Notes: generated by a model not told the origin, from the sequence alone. A stretch of 64,000 nt of DNA from Sulfitobacter guttiformis (GCF_003610455.1 NZ_RAQK01000001.1:62001-126000); one strand, 5' to 3'. Numbered from the stretch's first letter, positions 1 to 10,132 are shown. Program-made: numbers and translations.

Positions 1-2
1 CC

Positions 3-1220
3 GTGATGATGGAGCGTGGCTATCTCGCCGATTGCACTGACTATCAGGCACTTGACGATGCCCTTCTCAAAGGCGCACAGCCAGCCTACATTGGCTATGA
101 CGCGACCGCAAAGTCGCTGCACGTGGGTCACCTGCTCAACATCATGATGCTGCGTTGGTTGCAGAAATCGGGTAACAAACCGATCACCCTGATGGGCGGC
201 GGCACAACAAAGGTTGGCGATCCTTCGTTTCGCGCGGATGAACGTCCGTTACTTTCCTCTGAACAAATCAACGCCAACATCGAGGGGATGCAGCAGGTTT
301 TCGCAAAATACCTCACCTACGGTGACGGGCCCTCCGACGCGATTATGCTCAACAATGCCGAATGGCTGGACGGCCTGAACTACCTCGATTTCCTGCGCGA
401 CATCGGGCGTCACTTCAGCATCAACAGAATGTTGTCGTTTGAATCGGTCAAGTCGCGCCTCGACCGTGAGCAATCCCTGTCCTTCCTCGAATTCAACTAC
501 ATGATCCTTCAGGCTTACGATTTTATGGAGCTTCACCGCCGCTACGGTTGCATCCTCCAAATGGGCGGCAGCGATCAGTGGGGCAATATTGTAAACGGCA
601 TCGACCTTACGCGCCGCGTAATAGATGGCGAGGTTTACGGCCTCACCTCACCGCTATTGACCACCTCGGACGGCAAGAAGATGGGCAAATCCCAGGGGGG
701 CGCGATCTGGCTCAATGGCGATATGCTCTCCCCCTACGAGTTCTGGCAGTTCTGGCGCAACACCACCGATGCTGATGTAGGCAGGTTCCTAAAGCTCTAC
801 ACAGAACTGCCCGTGGATGAATGCGAGCGCCTCGGAGCACTTGAAGGCTCCGAGATCAACGAAGCCAAGATCAAGCTGGCCAACGAAGTGACCGGCCTGT
901 TGCACGGTGTAGAGGCTGCGCAGGCGGCAGAGGCGACCGCGCGCGAGGTTTTCGAGAAAGGCGGCGTCGGAGACGACCTGCCCACGCTGACGCTAACCGC
1001 GGCCGATGTGGCGGGTGGTATCTCTATCGTGCAGCTGATCGTGAAATCCGGCCTTGCCGGATCGGGCAAAGAAGCCAAGCGCCTGATTACCGAAAACGGT
1101 GCGCGCCTCAATGACGAGCCCCTCACCGATGCTTCGTTGATGATTGACGCCTCCGCACTGGCAACGCCGATCAAACTGTCGGCAGGTAAAAAACGTCACG
1201 CTCTTATCCAGCTTGGGTAA
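3..1220 (+). CDS. tyrS: Tyrosine--tRNA ligase, 5' truncated by window edge
   Basis: Class I aminoacyl-tRNA synthetase that charges tRNA-Tyr in the cytoplasm. The HIGH-type motif appears as HVGHLL near residue 40 and the KMSKS loop as KKMGKS near residue 230. A C-terminal S4-like RNA-binding domain (around [19 protein letters not shown]) is present. The frame is open to the first bases of the window. Family members are roughly 10-15 residues longer at the N-terminus, so the true start probably lies upstream. A strong hairpin follows the stop codon. Family identification is secure from the motifs and length. Confidence 0.96.
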   Translation: MMMERGYLADCTDYQALDDALLKGAQPAYIGYDATAKSLHVGHLLNIMMLRWLQKSGNKPITLMGGGTTKVGDPSFRADERPLLSSEQINANIEGMQQVFAKYLTYGDGPSDAIMLNNAEWLDGLNYLDFLRDIGRHFSINRMLSFESVKSRLDREQSLSFLEFNYMILQAYDFMELHRRYGCILQMGGSDQWGNIVNGIDLTRRVIDGEVYGLTSPLLTTSDGKKMGKSQGGAIWLNGDMLSPYEFWQFWRNTTDADVGRFLKLYTELPVDECERLGALEGSEINEAKIKLANEVTGLLHGVEAAQAAEATAREVFEKGGVGDDLPTLTLTAADVAGGISIVQLIVKSGLAGSGKEAKRLITENGARLNDEPLTDASLMIDASALATPIKLSAGKKRHALIQLG

Positions 1221-1225
1221 TTATG

Positions 1226-1252
1226 AAGGGGGGCATCGGTTAAGCCCCCCTT
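1226..1252 (+). terminator. Hairpin after tyrS
   Basis: A perfect 9-bp stem (AAGGGGGGC / GCCCCCCTT) with a 9-nt loop begins 6 bp after the tyrS stop. It lacks a long U-tract, so it is a likely but not textbook intrinsic terminator. Confidence 0.6.
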
Positions 1253-1277
1253 AACCACAGCGGGCGCATCGTCTTGC

Positions 1278-2099
1278 ATGTTTGACGCGAATCCGCCGCC
1301 CGCCTCCCATGCCTTGATGCAAGATCGCGCTTTTGCCGCTGCGCTCCGGCTGTGCGGCGAAGAGCCGGTGATGCTATCCTCAGGCTTGCTATTGCTCAAC
1401 CGGCGGATTCTAGGCCTACGGGTTTTGATGCTGCCTCGTGCGCTGCCACCGCCAGATTTCTACGTCCAGCTTGGGCAGGCGGGACTACACCGTCGCCCGC
1501 TAATCCTGTCACCAGACGCACCGCATTCTGTCAATGGAGCATGCGAAATCGCTGCGCCCCGCTGCCTATTTAACCTTGATCTGACCCCGACCAAACCGGC
1601 CCGCCGCGCCAGATTGCATCAAAACTGGCGCCATCAGCTCGGGCAGGCCGAGCAGGGACCTTTACGCGTGCTGCAACGCCCGATGACAGCCGATCACCCG
1701 CTGCTGGCCCTTGATACTGCGCAGTCACGCAAAAGGCGCTACAGAAACTGGCCTGGCGCGCTTACCTCAGCCTTTGTTACCGTCGCACCGGATCAGAGCC
1801 AGCTGTTCACTGCGATGTTGCGCGGTCATCCTGTTGCCCACATGCTGATTCTGACACATGGCAGCCGCGCAACCTATCACATCGGCCATACGACCCAACA
1901 GGGGCGCAGCCTGCATGCGCACAATCTGCTGCTGTGGGAGGCTATGACGGTGCTTGCGGAGCGCGGCATAACCACCCTGGACCTCGGGCCGACGACAACT
2001 GCGCAGATCGACCGTTTCAAACGGCGCACAGGAGCAATATCACAGCCAACGGGCGGCACGTGGTTCCGCTGGACACCGTTTGCGCGGCGCAATGATTAA
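1278..2099 (+). CDS. GNAT/FemAB-like N-acetyltransferase
   Basis: A 273-residue protein whose C-terminal half has the look of a FemAB-like GNAT fold. It contains a central acyl-CoA-site-like strand-loop region (HMLILTHGSRATYHIGHTT), a helix with HNLLLWEAM, and the LDLGPTTTAQIDRFKRRTGA segment, which resembles the 'G...rFK..fG' signature of FemAB-like acyltransferases. The substrate cannot be told. It stands alone between tyrS and a convergent ABC-F gene. Family membership is an inference from these motifs; the N-terminal third is unassigned. Confidence 0.7.
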   Translation: MFDANPPPASHALMQDRAFAAALRLCGEEPVMLSSGLLLLNRRILGLRVLMLPRALPPPDFYVQLGQAGLHRRPLILSPDAPHSVNGACEIAAPRCLFNLDLTPTKPARRARLHQNWRHQLGQAEQGPLRVLQRPMTADHPLLALDTAQSRKRRYRNWPGALTSAFVTVAPDQSQLFTAMLRGHPVAHMLILTHGSRATYHIGHTTQQGRSLHAHNLLLWEAMTVLAERGITTLDLGPTTTAQIDRFKRRTGAISQPTGGTWFRWTPFARRND

Positions 2100-2174
2100 G
2101 GTAGCTACTCACAATTCAGATATTTGCAGCCAAAATTCACAGGGAATCTCCGCGGAGCATCCATTCCCCTATCT

Positions 2175-3983
2175 TCAGCTGTTCGCTTTCTCTTCCAGCA
2201 TCAGCCATTCTTCTTCGGCGTCGCTGAGTTTTTCATGCCGCTGAACAAGCGCATCACTTGCCTTCTGGAACTTCGCAGGCTGCTCGGTAAAGAGTGCCGG
2301 ATCGCTCAACAGTTCTTCCAGCTTTGCGATCTCCGCGCCAATGCGCTCGATCTCTGCTGGTAGGGCTTCAAGGCGATGCTTCTCGGTAAAGCTGAGACCT
2401 GATTGGGACTTTGTTTCCTTGACAGCTTTTGCGCCGGTGGTTTTTGATTTCACAACACTATCCGCGAAATCTTCCATGCCGCGCTGTGCAAGATAATCCG
2501 TCCAGCCACCTGCATATACGGTTGCTTTGCCATCGCCTTCCATCGCGATGGTTGTGGCAGCGACACGGTCGAGGAAGTCGCGGTCGTGGCTTACCAGAAT
2601 GACGGTACCGTCATAGCTGCCCAGCAATTCCTGCATCAAATCAAGGGTTTCTACGTCCAGATCATTTGTCGGCTCGTCAAGCACCAGAAGATTGCTCTCC
2701 CGCGCCATCAGCTTTGCCAGCAACAATCGCGCCTTTTCACCACCCGACAAGGAGCGTACGGGCGCACGCGCCTGCGCTTCGTCGAACAGGAATTCTTTGA
2801 GATAACCGACGACATGTTTGGGATTGCCGCGTACCAGAATCTGGTCTGCTTTACCAGAGACCCGCATATCGGGATCACCTGTCAAACTGTCCCACAGGGT
2901 CATATCCCCGTCGAGTTGCGCGCGCGCCTGATCAAAGAGGGCCAGCGCCAGATTGGTCCCGATCTTGACCTCTCCGGTATCGGGTTGCTCCTTCCCGATC
3001 AGCATGTTCAGGAGCGTGGTCTTACCCACGCCATTTGGCCCGACCAGTGCAATCCGGTCTCCGCGATTCACTTGTAAAGAGAAATCGCGCAAGATCACCT
3101 TGTCGCCGTAAGACTTTGTTATATTGAGCGCTTCCATGACCTTTCGGCCGGATTTAGGTCCCGCTTCCAACGCCATTGCGGCGGTGCCTTGCCGCGTAAT
3201 CTGGCTGCTGCGTTCAGCGCGCAATTCCTGCAGGGCGCGCACACGCCCCTGATTGCGCTTGCGCCGCGCCGAGATCCCCTCGACCGCCCACCGTGCTTCC
3301 GCTTTGATCTTGCGGTTCAACTTGTGGCGCTGCATGTCCTCTTCTTCCCAGATCGTGTCACGCCATGCCTCGAAGCCCTGAAAACCAATTTCCTGACGGC
3401 GTACTTCGCCGCGGTCGATCCACAAGGTGGCACGCGTCAGCGCGTTTAGAAACGCGCGGTCGTGAGAGATAATAAGATATGCTGCGCGGGTCGATTTAAG
3501 CTCGCCTTCGAGCCATGCAATCGCTTCGATATCAAGGTGGTTGGTCGGCTCGTCGAGCAGCATCAACTCAGGCTCGAGTGCCATCAAACGTGCAAGTGCC
3601 GCACGGCGCCGCTCACCACCGGAGGCAGTCGCAACAGGCCGCTCGGGATCGAACTTGAGGCCCTCGCCTGCCCGCTCGACCTTGTACAACTCACCCGGAT
3701 CAAGGCCGTGTGAGGCGAAATCGCCAAGCGTCTCGAACCCTGATAAATCCGGGTCCTGTTCCATATAGCCGACTGTCACACCCGGCCCTGCGGTGATGTC
3801 GCCCTTGTCGGCCTCCACCAGTCCGGCCATCACCTTCATCAGCGTCGATTTGCCAGAGCCGTTACGCCCCACCAATGCCAATCGGTCCCCTTGCTGGATG
3901 ACCAGCCCGAGGTTTTCAAATACAGGATCACCGCCAAAAGTAAGGGCGATGTCGGAGAGCTGGAGAAGGGGTGCGCGTGCCAT
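2175..3983 (-). CDS. ABC-F family ATPase (Uup/EttA-like)
   Basis: Cytoplasmic protein with two ABC ATPase domains in tandem and no membrane segments, the ABC-F layout. ABC-F proteins act on ribosomes or, for Uup, on DNA/ribosome-related processes. The first domain has Walker A GRNGSGKST and signature SGGERRRAAL with the LLLDEPTNHLDIEA Walker B. The second has GPNGVGKTT, LSGGEKARLLLAKL and LVLDEPTNDLDVET. The C-terminal region (about residues 520-602) is Lys/Glu rich and probably coiled coil, as in Uup. Length of 602 residues fits Uup. Subfamily is inferred, not proven. Confidence 0.93.
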   Translation of the reverse strand: MARAPLLQLSDIALTFGGDPVFENLGLVIQQGDRLALVGRNGSGKSTLMKVMAGLVEADKGDITAGPGVTVGYMEQDPDLSGFETLGDFASHGLDPGELYKVERAGEGLKFDPERPVATASGGERRRAALARLMALEPELMLLDEPTNHLDIEAIAWLEGELKSTRAAYLIISHDRAFLNALTRATLWIDRGEVRRQEIGFQGFEAWRDTIWEEEDMQRHKLNRKIKAEARWAVEGISARRKRNQGRVRALQELRAERSSQITRQGTAAMALEAGPKSGRKVMEALNITKSYGDKVILRDFSLQVNRGDRIALVGPNGVGKTTLLNMLIGKEQPDTGEVKIGTNLALALFDQARAQLDGDMTLWDSLTGDPDMRVSGKADQILVRGNPKHVVGYLKEFLFDEAQARAPVRSLSGGEKARLLLAKLMARESNLLVLDEPTNDLDVETLDLMQELLGSYDGTVILVSHDRDFLDRVAATTIAMEGDGKATVYAGGWTDYLAQRGMEDFADSVVKSKTTGAKAVKETKSQSGLSFTEKHRLEALPAEIERIGAEIAKLEELLSDPALFTEQPAKFQKASDALVQRHEKLSDAEEEWLMLEEKANS

Positions 3984-4018
3984 GCGTGTCGCCTACTGCG
4001 GCCCTGCGGAAACGTCAA

Positions 4019-4741
4019 TCAGACAAGTGCACGAAGGCGGCTTTTCCGCGCAGGCGGGATCGCCCCAATCTCCAGCGCAGTAAAAACATGCAGGGTGTTC
4101 ATGGCGCGGTCTATCACTGCGTGGTCGCTGACCCAGCCCCCCATCATCAGATAGGTGCGCAGCAGCGGCGGCAGGGCCGCTGTGGCCCTTGCAAGATCAG
4201 GCGTGCGGCGCAAGCGCATACCAAACCGGTAGACATCGTCCGATGCGACCTGCGGGATCCATCGTGCAGGCCCAAGATGGCGTGCCTTCAGCAGGGCAAA
4301 AGCGTCAAGATAAGGCGCAGGATCCGTTCCGGAAAAGGAAGAACAGCCAAACAGCATTTGTACGCCATTGGTATCAACAAATGCCGTGAGTGCCGCCCAT
4401 GCAATGCGCAGAATGTCGGGATCAACATGATCGGGGTGGATGCAAAAGCGCCCCAACTCCAGCATCGTGCCCTGAAACTCGCGTAGCGCAGTCAGGTCAT
4501 AATAGGTGGCCGCATAACTTTTTTGCAGATCGGCCCCCGCGAATACCGCCATACGGAACGTTGCAACCAAAGCGTCTGTATCGTGCGACCGCACCATGAC
4601 GTGACTGGCCTGCGCATCAAACGCATCTGCCGTTCCGCCAGCCATGCCAAAGCACAGACCGCGCAATTCAAACGCGGCTTCCATGTCGGCCGCGCTTTGT
4701 ACAAGGCCAACAGTATATTTACCTTTGGTGAGGGGTGTCAT
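4019..4741 (-). CDS. olsB: L-ornithine N-alpha-acyltransferase (ornithine lipid synthesis)
   Basis: OlsB transfers a 3-hydroxyacyl chain from acyl carrier protein to ornithine, giving lyso-ornithine lipid, a phosphorus-free membrane lipid. Family features seen: an early RGLCFG segment, the LELGRFCIHP motif, LFGCSSFSGTDP, and the C-terminal TYLMMGGWVSDHAVID block, which is typical of OlsB-type acyltransferases. The ATG at 4741 (MTPLTKGKY) is preferred; an upstream TTG at 4792 would overlap bamE by 11 bp. The gene lies just downstream of bamE on the same strand. No olsA-like acyltransferase is visible next to it in this window. Confidence 0.88.
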   Translation of the reverse strand: MTPLTKGKYTVGLVQSAADMEAAFELRGLCFGMAGGTADAFDAQASHVMVRSHDTDALVATFRMAVFAGADLQKSYAATYYDLTALREFQGTMLELGRFCIHPDHVDPDILRIAWAALTAFVDTNGVQMLFGCSSFSGTDPAPYLDAFALLKARHLGPARWIPQVASDDVYRFGMRLRRTPDLARATAALPPLLRTYLMMGGWVSDHAVIDRAMNTLHVFTALEIGAIPPARKSRLRALV

Positions 4742-4781
4742 CGAGAGCCCACTGCGCGCAAAACCGCGCAGGTCAATACGA

Positions 4782-5246
4782 TCAGCCTGCAAGGCCTGCG
4801 GGGTTAAAGCGCCCGATATTGCCCAAAAGCTGGCGGATAAAGCTGTTGTCGGAAACGCCCGAAGACGTCACACGACGCGTAAGCGGCACAACCTGCCCAC
4901 GCTCAAGCCCGAATGTCTCAATATTGCTGACAACACCGGCACTGTCAAAACTGATCGCAAGAACCTCGCGCTCGATTTCTTTGGGTGCCAGCGCGCCGAA
5001 TGTCCGCTTACGGCTGCGCACATAGTAAAAGCCGCTCTCGTTCACGACACCAGCCGTCGAGGGCGCGCCGATGCTCTCTTCTACAGATGCGCGCGTATCA
5101 ACGCCCACTGTAATCTGCTCAAGATCTTCGGCAGGCGGGATATAACCGTGATTTTTAAATTGGGGCGCACAGGCCGAAACCGCGCCTGCAACCGCAGCCA
5201 CCAGTAGCGCACGCCGCAGAATGCTCGTGTTTATCGTGATACCCAT
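4782..5246 (-). CDS. bamE: Outer membrane assembly lipoprotein BamE (SmpA/OmlA)
   Basis: Small lipoprotein of the beta-barrel assembly machinery at the inner face of the outer membrane. An N-terminal signal peptide ends in a lipobox-like AVSAC (Cys26), giving a lipidated mature protein. The mature part contains the SmpA/OmlA core: a short helix (ITVGVDTRASVEESIGAPS) followed by the strand-rich FYYVRSRKRTFGALAPKEIEREVLAISFD. Length of 154 residues is normal. It is divergent from the DUF177-rpmF operon, as commonly seen in Rhodobacteraceae. Confidence 0.92.
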   Translation of the reverse strand: MGITINTSILRRALLVAAVAGAVSACAPQFKNHGYIPPAEDLEQITVGVDTRASVEESIGAPSTAGVVNESGFYYVRSRKRTFGALAPKEIEREVLAISFDSAGVVSNIETFGLERGQVVPLTRRVTSSGVSDNSFIRQLLGNIGRFNPAGLAG

Positions 5247-5334
5247 GGTAGTGCCCCTTGCCCTCAGCCTGTATGGCTTTTATCTCGCATATACCAAATC
5301 CGCCCCATGGTTCAAGAATTGAAAGCACATATAC

Positions 5335-5889
5335 ATGTCGCCCACACCTCCCACGGCCACCAGCTTGCGGGTAGCGAGCCTCTCGCAGACCGCGCCGACC
5401 CCGTTCTCGCTGCGCCCCGGCGCACCCGCCCTTGCCGCGATCGCAGAGGCGTTGGCGCTGAGCGGACTGCGAAAACTATCGTTTGAAGGCACGTTACGGC
5501 CCCTTGGGGACAGTGACTGGCAGCTCAAAGGGCGCTTGGGTGCGACAGCGACCCAGCCTTGTGTTGTCACACTCGAGCCCGTGGTCACACGCATTGATAC
5601 GGATGTCATGCGGGTGTTTATTCATGATTACGTAGATATAGACGCCCCCGAAGCCGAGGTCCCAGAAGACGACAGCGTCGAGCCGTTGGGCGCATGGATT
5701 GACCCGGCACAGATAATGGAAGAGGCGCTGGCCCTTGCGCTGCCGGAATATCCCCGCAAGCAAGAGGGCGAAACGACACCCCTGCGCGTCACCGAACCTG
5801 GCAAGACCCCGATGACGGACGAGCAGGCACGCCCCTTCGCAGGGCTTGCAGCCTTTAAACAACAGCTCGAAGAGGATAATGACACCTAA
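5335..5889 (+). CDS. YceD/DUF177 family protein
   Basis: A 184-residue acidic protein of the YceD (DUF177) family, encoded upstream of rpmF in many bacteria and linked with rRNA/ribosome biogenesis. Visible family features are the RLGATATQPCVVTLEPV segment (a Cys followed by V/TLEPV), followed by a run of acidic residues (APEAEVPEDDSVEPL) and a C-terminal ALPEYPRKQ. The precise role is not established here. Its place before rpmF-plsX-fabH supports the assignment. Confidence 0.85.
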   Translation: MSPTPPTATSLRVASLSQTAPTPFSLRPGAPALAAIAEALALSGLRKLSFEGTLRPLGDSDWQLKGRLGATATQPCVVTLEPVVTRIDTDVMRVFIHDYVDIDAPEAEVPEDDSVEPLGAWIDPAQIMEEALALALPEYPRKQEGETTPLRVTEPGKTPMTDEQARPFAGLAAFKQQLEEDNDT

Positions 5890-6117
5890 GCGAGGATCAT
5901 TAGATACGCCCCCCGCAGTGCTCCGGTAGATTGCAGGCAAATTCCGGCTTGAAATGCCATGTTCGGGCAGTAATTCGCGCCTCTTGGCTCAATTAGCGTT
6001 GGACAAGCGAGCGCCACTTGCCTAAACGCACGACACGCCCGTACGGGAGTTGACATGAAACCTAGGCCCGACGCAGCCGATCTGCGCACCATGGCCCCGA
6101 ATACAAAGGCACCTGAT

Positions 6118-6324
6118 ATGGCTGTCCAGCAGAATAAAGTCTCCAAATCGCGCCGCAACAACCGCCGCTCACACGATTCGCTCACCGCAGCGAACCCGAA
6201 CGAGTGCACGAACTGCGGTGAGCTGAAGCGCCCGCACCATGTATGCTCGGCCTGCGGTCACTATGCAGACAAAGAAGTTGTTGCCCAAAACGACGAGATT
6301 GATCTCGACGAAGACGCAGCATAA
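6118..6324 (+). CDS. rpmF: 50S ribosomal protein L32
   Basis: A 68-residue L32. It begins [20 protein letters not shown], as expected, so the internal ATG at 6118 is the start rather than upstream ATGs in the same frame. Two Cys pairs (CTNCGE and CSACGH) form the zinc-ribbon seen in Cys-containing L32. It is followed by plsX 41 bp later, giving the classic rpmF-plsX-fabH arrangement linking ribosome and lipid synthesis. Confidence 0.97.
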   Translation: MAVQQNKVSKSRRNNRRSHDSLTAANPNECTNCGELKRPHHVCSACGHYADKEVVAQNDEIDLDEDAA

Positions 6325-6364
6325 GCTTCGTATAAGCAATAACAACTAAAGGCATGCACACCAA

Positions 6365-7441
6365 ATGACGGCCCCGACCGATCATAAACGTGCTGCCGCC
6401 CGCACCCTGATATCGGTTGATGCGATGGGTGGCGATCAAGGACCGGCAGCAGTTGTTGCCGGTTGCCTTATTTCGGCCAAAGCCAACCCTGATATCTCCT
6501 TTATCCTCCACGGCTCCGAGGCGGAGTTGAAGGCGCTGGTGAGCAAGCACCCCATTCTGGACAACCGCACCACGATCCGCAACGCGGTGGGTGTAGTGAC
6601 CATGGAAGACAAGCCAAGTCAGGTCGTACGCACGGGCAAGGACACTTCAATGTGGTCCGCCATCGAATCTGTGCGCACCGGAGAGGCGGCAGTAGCAGTG
6701 TCATGCGGTAATACCGGCGCACTGATGGCGCTGTCGATGATCCGACTTCGCAAGCTTCCTGGCGTGAACCGCCCCGCGATTGCGGTCCTCTATCCTTCCT
6801 CGAACAAGCAGGGCTTTAATGTCATGCTCGACGTAGGCGCGGATATCAAGGCAGATGCCGACGATCTGCTGCGGTTTGCGCTGATGGGTATGTCATATGC
6901 ACGCAACGGTCTGGACGTGGCTCGCCCGCGTATCGGGCTTTTGAACGTAGGCACAGAGGAGCATAAAGGTCGCATCGAGCTGAAAGAAGCCCACGACCTG
7001 ATTCGCGACCACGCCCGTGAGGCCGCATTCGATTTTGTAGGCTTCGTGGAGGGTGGCGACATTTCCGGCAACAAAGCCGATGTTATCGTGACAGACGGCT
7101 TCACTGGCAATATTGCCATCAAAACCGGAGAAGGCACGGCCAGCCTGATCGGCACCCGCCTGCGGGAAGCTTTCAAATATTCACTGCTGTCGCGTCTGGC
7201 ATCTGTGCTGGCTTACACCTCGCTCATGCGGTTGCGCCTGAAGATCGACCCGCGCCGGGTAAACGGCGGCGTGTTTCTGGGGCTGAACGGAACAGTAGTA
7301 AAATCGCACGGTTCTGCCGATGCCACAGGCATTTCAGCGGCGATCAAACTGGCCGCGCAATTGTCCCAGAACGGTTTCAACGACAAGCTGGCCGCCCGTG
7401 TTGCTGCTGCCTTGCCCAGCGAGGAGCAAGCCCCCGAATGA
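6365..7441 (+). CDS. plsX: Phosphate acyltransferase PlsX
   Basis: PlsX makes acyl-phosphate from acyl-ACP, the first step of the PlsX/PlsY route to phosphatidic acid. The N-terminal SVDAMGGDQGPAAVV motif and the internal SCGNTGALMA, NVGTEEHKG and VTDGFTGNIAIKT motifs are all characteristic. Length of 358 residues is normal. The stop overlaps the start of fabH by 4 bp (ATGA), which indicates translational coupling. Confidence 0.97.
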   Translation: MTAPTDHKRAAARTLISVDAMGGDQGPAAVVAGCLISAKANPDISFILHGSEAELKALVSKHPILDNRTTIRNAVGVVTMEDKPSQVVRTGKDTSMWSAIESVRTGEAAVAVSCGNTGALMALSMIRLRKLPGVNRPAIAVLYPSSNKQGFNVMLDVGADIKADADDLLRFALMGMSYARNGLDVARPRIGLLNVGTEEHKGRIELKEAHDLIRDHAREAAFDFVGFVEGGDISGNKADVIVTDGFTGNIAIKTGEGTASLIGTRLREAFKYSLLSRLASVLAYTSLMRLRLKIDPRRVNGGVFLGLNGTVVKSHGSADATGISAAIKLAAQLSQNGFNDKLAARVAAALPSEEQAPE

Positions 7442-8409
7442 CCCTGCGCGCAGTTGTAAAAGGTGTCGGCCACTATTTGCCCGTACGCATCGTCGAGAAT
7501 GCCGAATTCGAGGCAACGCTGGACACCAATGACGAATGGATCCGCGCCCGTTCGGGCATTGAGCGGCGGCACTTCGTTGGGCCCGATGAGACAACAGCCA
7601 GCATGGCCACCTCGGCCGCCCAGGACGCCCTCGAGATGGCAGGCTTGAAGCCTGACGATATTGACGCGGTGATCGTAGCCACCTCGACGGCCGATCTAAC
7701 CTTTCCCTCTGCCGCGACGATGGTACAGGCGCAATTGGGCATGAAACGCGGCTTTGCTTTTGATATTCAGGCCGTTTGCGCGGGATTTATCTTTGCCCTT
7801 AGCAATGCTAATGCACTCATCCTTTCGGGACAGGCAAAGCGCGTACTTGTGATCGGGGCCGAAACGTTCAGCCGCATCATGGACTGGACCGACCGAGGCA
7901 CCTGTGTGCTGTTCGGCGACGGTGCAGGCGCACTGGTGCTTGAGGCTCAGGAAGAAGCAGGCAGCACAGCTGACCGCGGTATTTTGTCCACTGACCTCAA
8001 CTCCGACGGTACACAGCGGGATCTATTGTACGTCGATGGCGGCACGTCAACCGGCACCACAGGGTATCTCCGGATGCAAGGCAATCAGGTTTTCCGCCAC
8101 GCCGTTGAAAAACTGAGCCAGACAGCCACCACTGCTATGGAGATCGCAGGCGTAAGCAGCACCGACATCGACTGGGTCGTACCCCATCAGGCCAACATCC
8201 GCATTATTCAGGGCACCGCCAAAAAGCTGGGTCTTCCGATGGAAAAGGTTGTTGTGACTGTTCAAGACCACGGCAACACCTCTGCTGCTTCGATTCCGCT
8301 GGCGTTATCGGTGGGCGTGGCACGCGGCCAGATCAAACAGGGCGACCTCATCGTGACCGAAGCGATTGGCGGCGGCCTTGCATGGGGTGCGGTGGTCCTG
8401 CGCTGGTAA
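7438..8409 (+). CDS. fabH: Beta-ketoacyl-ACP synthase III
   Basis: KAS III, which starts fatty acid synthesis by condensing acetyl-CoA with malonyl-ACP. The active-site Cys lies in DIQAVCAGFIFAL, the catalytic His in VVPHQANIRI and the Asn in DHGNTSAASIPLAL. The 323-residue length fits. It is coupled to plsX by a 4-bp overlap and precedes ihfA. Confidence 0.97.
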   Translation: MTLRAVVKGVGHYLPVRIVENAEFEATLDTNDEWIRARSGIERRHFVGPDETTASMATSAAQDALEMAGLKPDDIDAVIVATSTADLTFPSAATMVQAQLGMKRGFAFDIQAVCAGFIFALSNANALILSGQAKRVLVIGAETFSRIMDWTDRGTCVLFGDGAGALVLEAQEEAGSTADRGILSTDLNSDGTQRDLLYVDGGTSTGTTGYLRMQGNQVFRHAVEKLSQTATTAMEIAGVSSTDIDWVVPHQANIRIIQGTAKKLGLPMEKVVVTVQDHGNTSAASIPLALSVGVARGQIKQGDLIVTEAIGGGLAWGAVVLRW

Positions 8410-8445
8410 CGATTGCGGATTTGCGCGGGTGCCTCAGTGTAGTTG

Positions 8446-8476
8446 TTGACTTAATCAACTGATCTGGCCAAACTAT
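8446..8476 (+). promoter_or_regulatory. Possible ihfA promoter
   Basis: A good -35 hexamer TTGACT (8446-8451) sits 46 bp before the ihfA start, with weak -10 candidates around 8469-8476 (AAACTAT). It overlaps the small inverted repeat GTTGACTTAATCAAC. Assignment rests on position and the -35 match only. Confidence 0.35.
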
Positions 8477-8496
8477 TGGGAAATATGGGGGAAGTT

Positions 8497-8799
8497 ATGA
8501 CGTCTAACACACTTACACGGATGGACCTGAGCGAAGCAGTATTTCGCGAGGTCGGGCTTTCGCGTAACGAAAGCGCACAACTGGTCGAAACAGTCCTCGA
8601 AGAAATGTCCGACGCGCTGGTGCGCGGTGAGCAGGTGAAAATCTCCTCTTTCGGAACATTCTCCGTGCGTGCGAAATCTGCCCGTATCGGTCGTAATCCA
8701 AAAACAGGTGAGGAAGTTCCGATCAATCCACGCCATGTTCTGACCTTCCGCCCCTCCCATCTGATGAAGGACCGTGTCGCGGACGGTAACAAGTCCTGA
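8497..8799 (+). CDS. ihfA: Integration host factor alpha subunit
   Basis: DNA-bending HU/IHF family protein, partner of IhfB. The ATG at 8497 follows a strong ribosome-binding site (GGGGGAAG), so it is preferred to the in-frame ATGs upstream. The 100-residue protein has the family core [22 protein letters not shown] and the P-containing beta-arm ([17 protein letters not shown]) that intercalates into DNA. It is followed by the MerR-type gene only 4 bp after the stop, as in other Rhodobacteraceae. Confidence 0.95.
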   Translation: MTSNTLTRMDLSEAVFREVGLSRNESAQLVETVLEEMSDALVRGEQVKISSFGTFSVRAKSARIGRNPKTGEEVPINPRHVLTFRPSHLMKDRVADGNKS

Positions 8800-8803
8800 A
8801 CTG

Positions 8804-10132
8804 ATGCCCAAATCGCCTGACGCATTCCGCACAATCTCAGAAGTTGCCGACTGGCTCGGCATTCAGGCGCATGTCTTGCGCTTTTGGGAGAGTAAATTCA
8901 CGCAAGTGAAGCCTATCAAACGCGCGGGTGGCCGACGGTATTACCGGCCCGTGGATATGCAACTGTTGGGCGGTATCCGAAAACTATTGCACGACGATGG
9001 TCTTACCATCAAAGGCGTTCAAAAAATCCTGCGCGAAGAAGGCATGAGCTTTGTCGCGGCCTTGTCAGAGCCGTTGGACGATGCCGATGCTGAAAGCTAC
9101 GTGTCCGCGCCTGCTGCCCCCCCTCCGCGCGCACGCAAAGCGCCCGAGCCCGAGCAGGCGGTTGTATTGCCCTTCGAGATGCCAAAAGAAAGTCAGCGTC
9201 CCGCAGAAAAGGCCAAAATAGACAAAGAGACCAAGGCGATGCCTTCGCCCGTGGCTCCGCCAGAACAAGACTCATCGGCAGAAGGGTCACCGCAACACGA
9301 TGATACCCATGTCGGAGAGACTACCGACGCGTCCGAATTAATGCGCACATCCACTGACACGCCCGCAGACGCGGGTTCAAGCGACGCGGACAGCAAAGAT
9401 GCAGTAGATGCGCCGGAACCAGAACCTGCGGTGGATACTGCGCCGGTAGCTGAAGAACAGACAGTAGACGCCGCCGTGGCCGAAAAAGCTGCTCCTGCAC
9501 TTGAAGAGGAAGCGGCTACAAAAACTTGGGAGAATGAAGAAGCCGAGCAGAGTGAACCTTCGCAAGACTCCGATGCGGCATCGAAATCTGAAATCGCGGC
9601 AAAGGTAGAGCCGGAGATTGAAACAGGCACTACCGATGATGAGAACACAGCTGCCGAAGATCCGGAAGATGCGGCGCCGTCAGAGAGCGTAGAAACAGCC
9701 GAATTAATGTCCGTTAAAACAGAAATCGCACCCCTGCCCTCCTTCCTCCGCAAACCGGTAGATGAGCCGGCGGCCTCTTCAAAAGATACCTCCGACGACG
9801 ATGGCGATCCAGCGCCAGATCAAAGCGCCGAGCCCTCTGCGCCTTCAAAGACGCCAGAGCCGGAGCCAACCAAACTAGAGGATTCAGAAGTCGCGGCGAC
9901 GGAGGACGCACAGCCAATAGAGGCGCCCCGCCCCAAAGCACGCGATATCGGCATGCCCGATATTACTCCCGAGGGCGAGATCCCAGCGCAGCCAGCTGCC
10001 TTAAGCTACGCCAGCCGCATGCGTCAGGTAGATCCCGCCACAGCGCAAAAATTACAGCCCCTCGTGTCGCAATTGGCCGCATTGCGCGACCGGATGGCTG
10101 CGCGCACTGGTGGCGCACATCCTAAATCCTGA
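8804..10132 (+). CDS. MerR-family regulator with long acidic linker
   Basis: The N-terminal 80 residues are a MerR-type winged helix-turn-helix ([22 protein letters not shown], then GGRRYYRP and [15 protein letters not shown]). The following roughly 280 residues are low complexity, rich in Ala, Glu, Asp, Ser and Pro, and are expected to be disordered. The C-terminal 60 residues ([22 protein letters not shown]...[10 protein letters not shown]) look helical. The start at 8804 excludes the overlap with ihfA. The HTH assignment is firm; the target genes and the role of the linker are unknown. Confidence 0.88.
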   Translation: MPKSPDAFRTISEVADWLGIQAHVLRFWESKFTQVKPIKRAGGRRYYRPVDMQLLGGIRKLLHDDGLTIKGVQKILREEGMSFVAALSEPLDDADAESYVSAPAAPPPRARKAPEPEQAVVLPFEMPKESQRPAEKAKIDKETKAMPSPVAPPEQDSSAEGSPQHDDTHVGETTDASELMRTSTDTPADAGSSDADSKDAVDAPEPEPAVDTAPVAEEQTVDAAVAEKAAPALEEEAATKTWENEEAEQSEPSQDSDAASKSEIAAKVEPEIETGTTDDENTAAEDPEDAAPSESVETAELMSVKTEIAPLPSFLRKPVDEPAASSKDTSDDDGDPAPDQSAEPSAPSKTPEPEPTKLEDSEVAATEDAQPIEAPRPKARDIGMPDITPEGEIPAQPAALSYASRMRQVDPATAQKLQPLVSQLAALRDRMAARTGGAHPKS

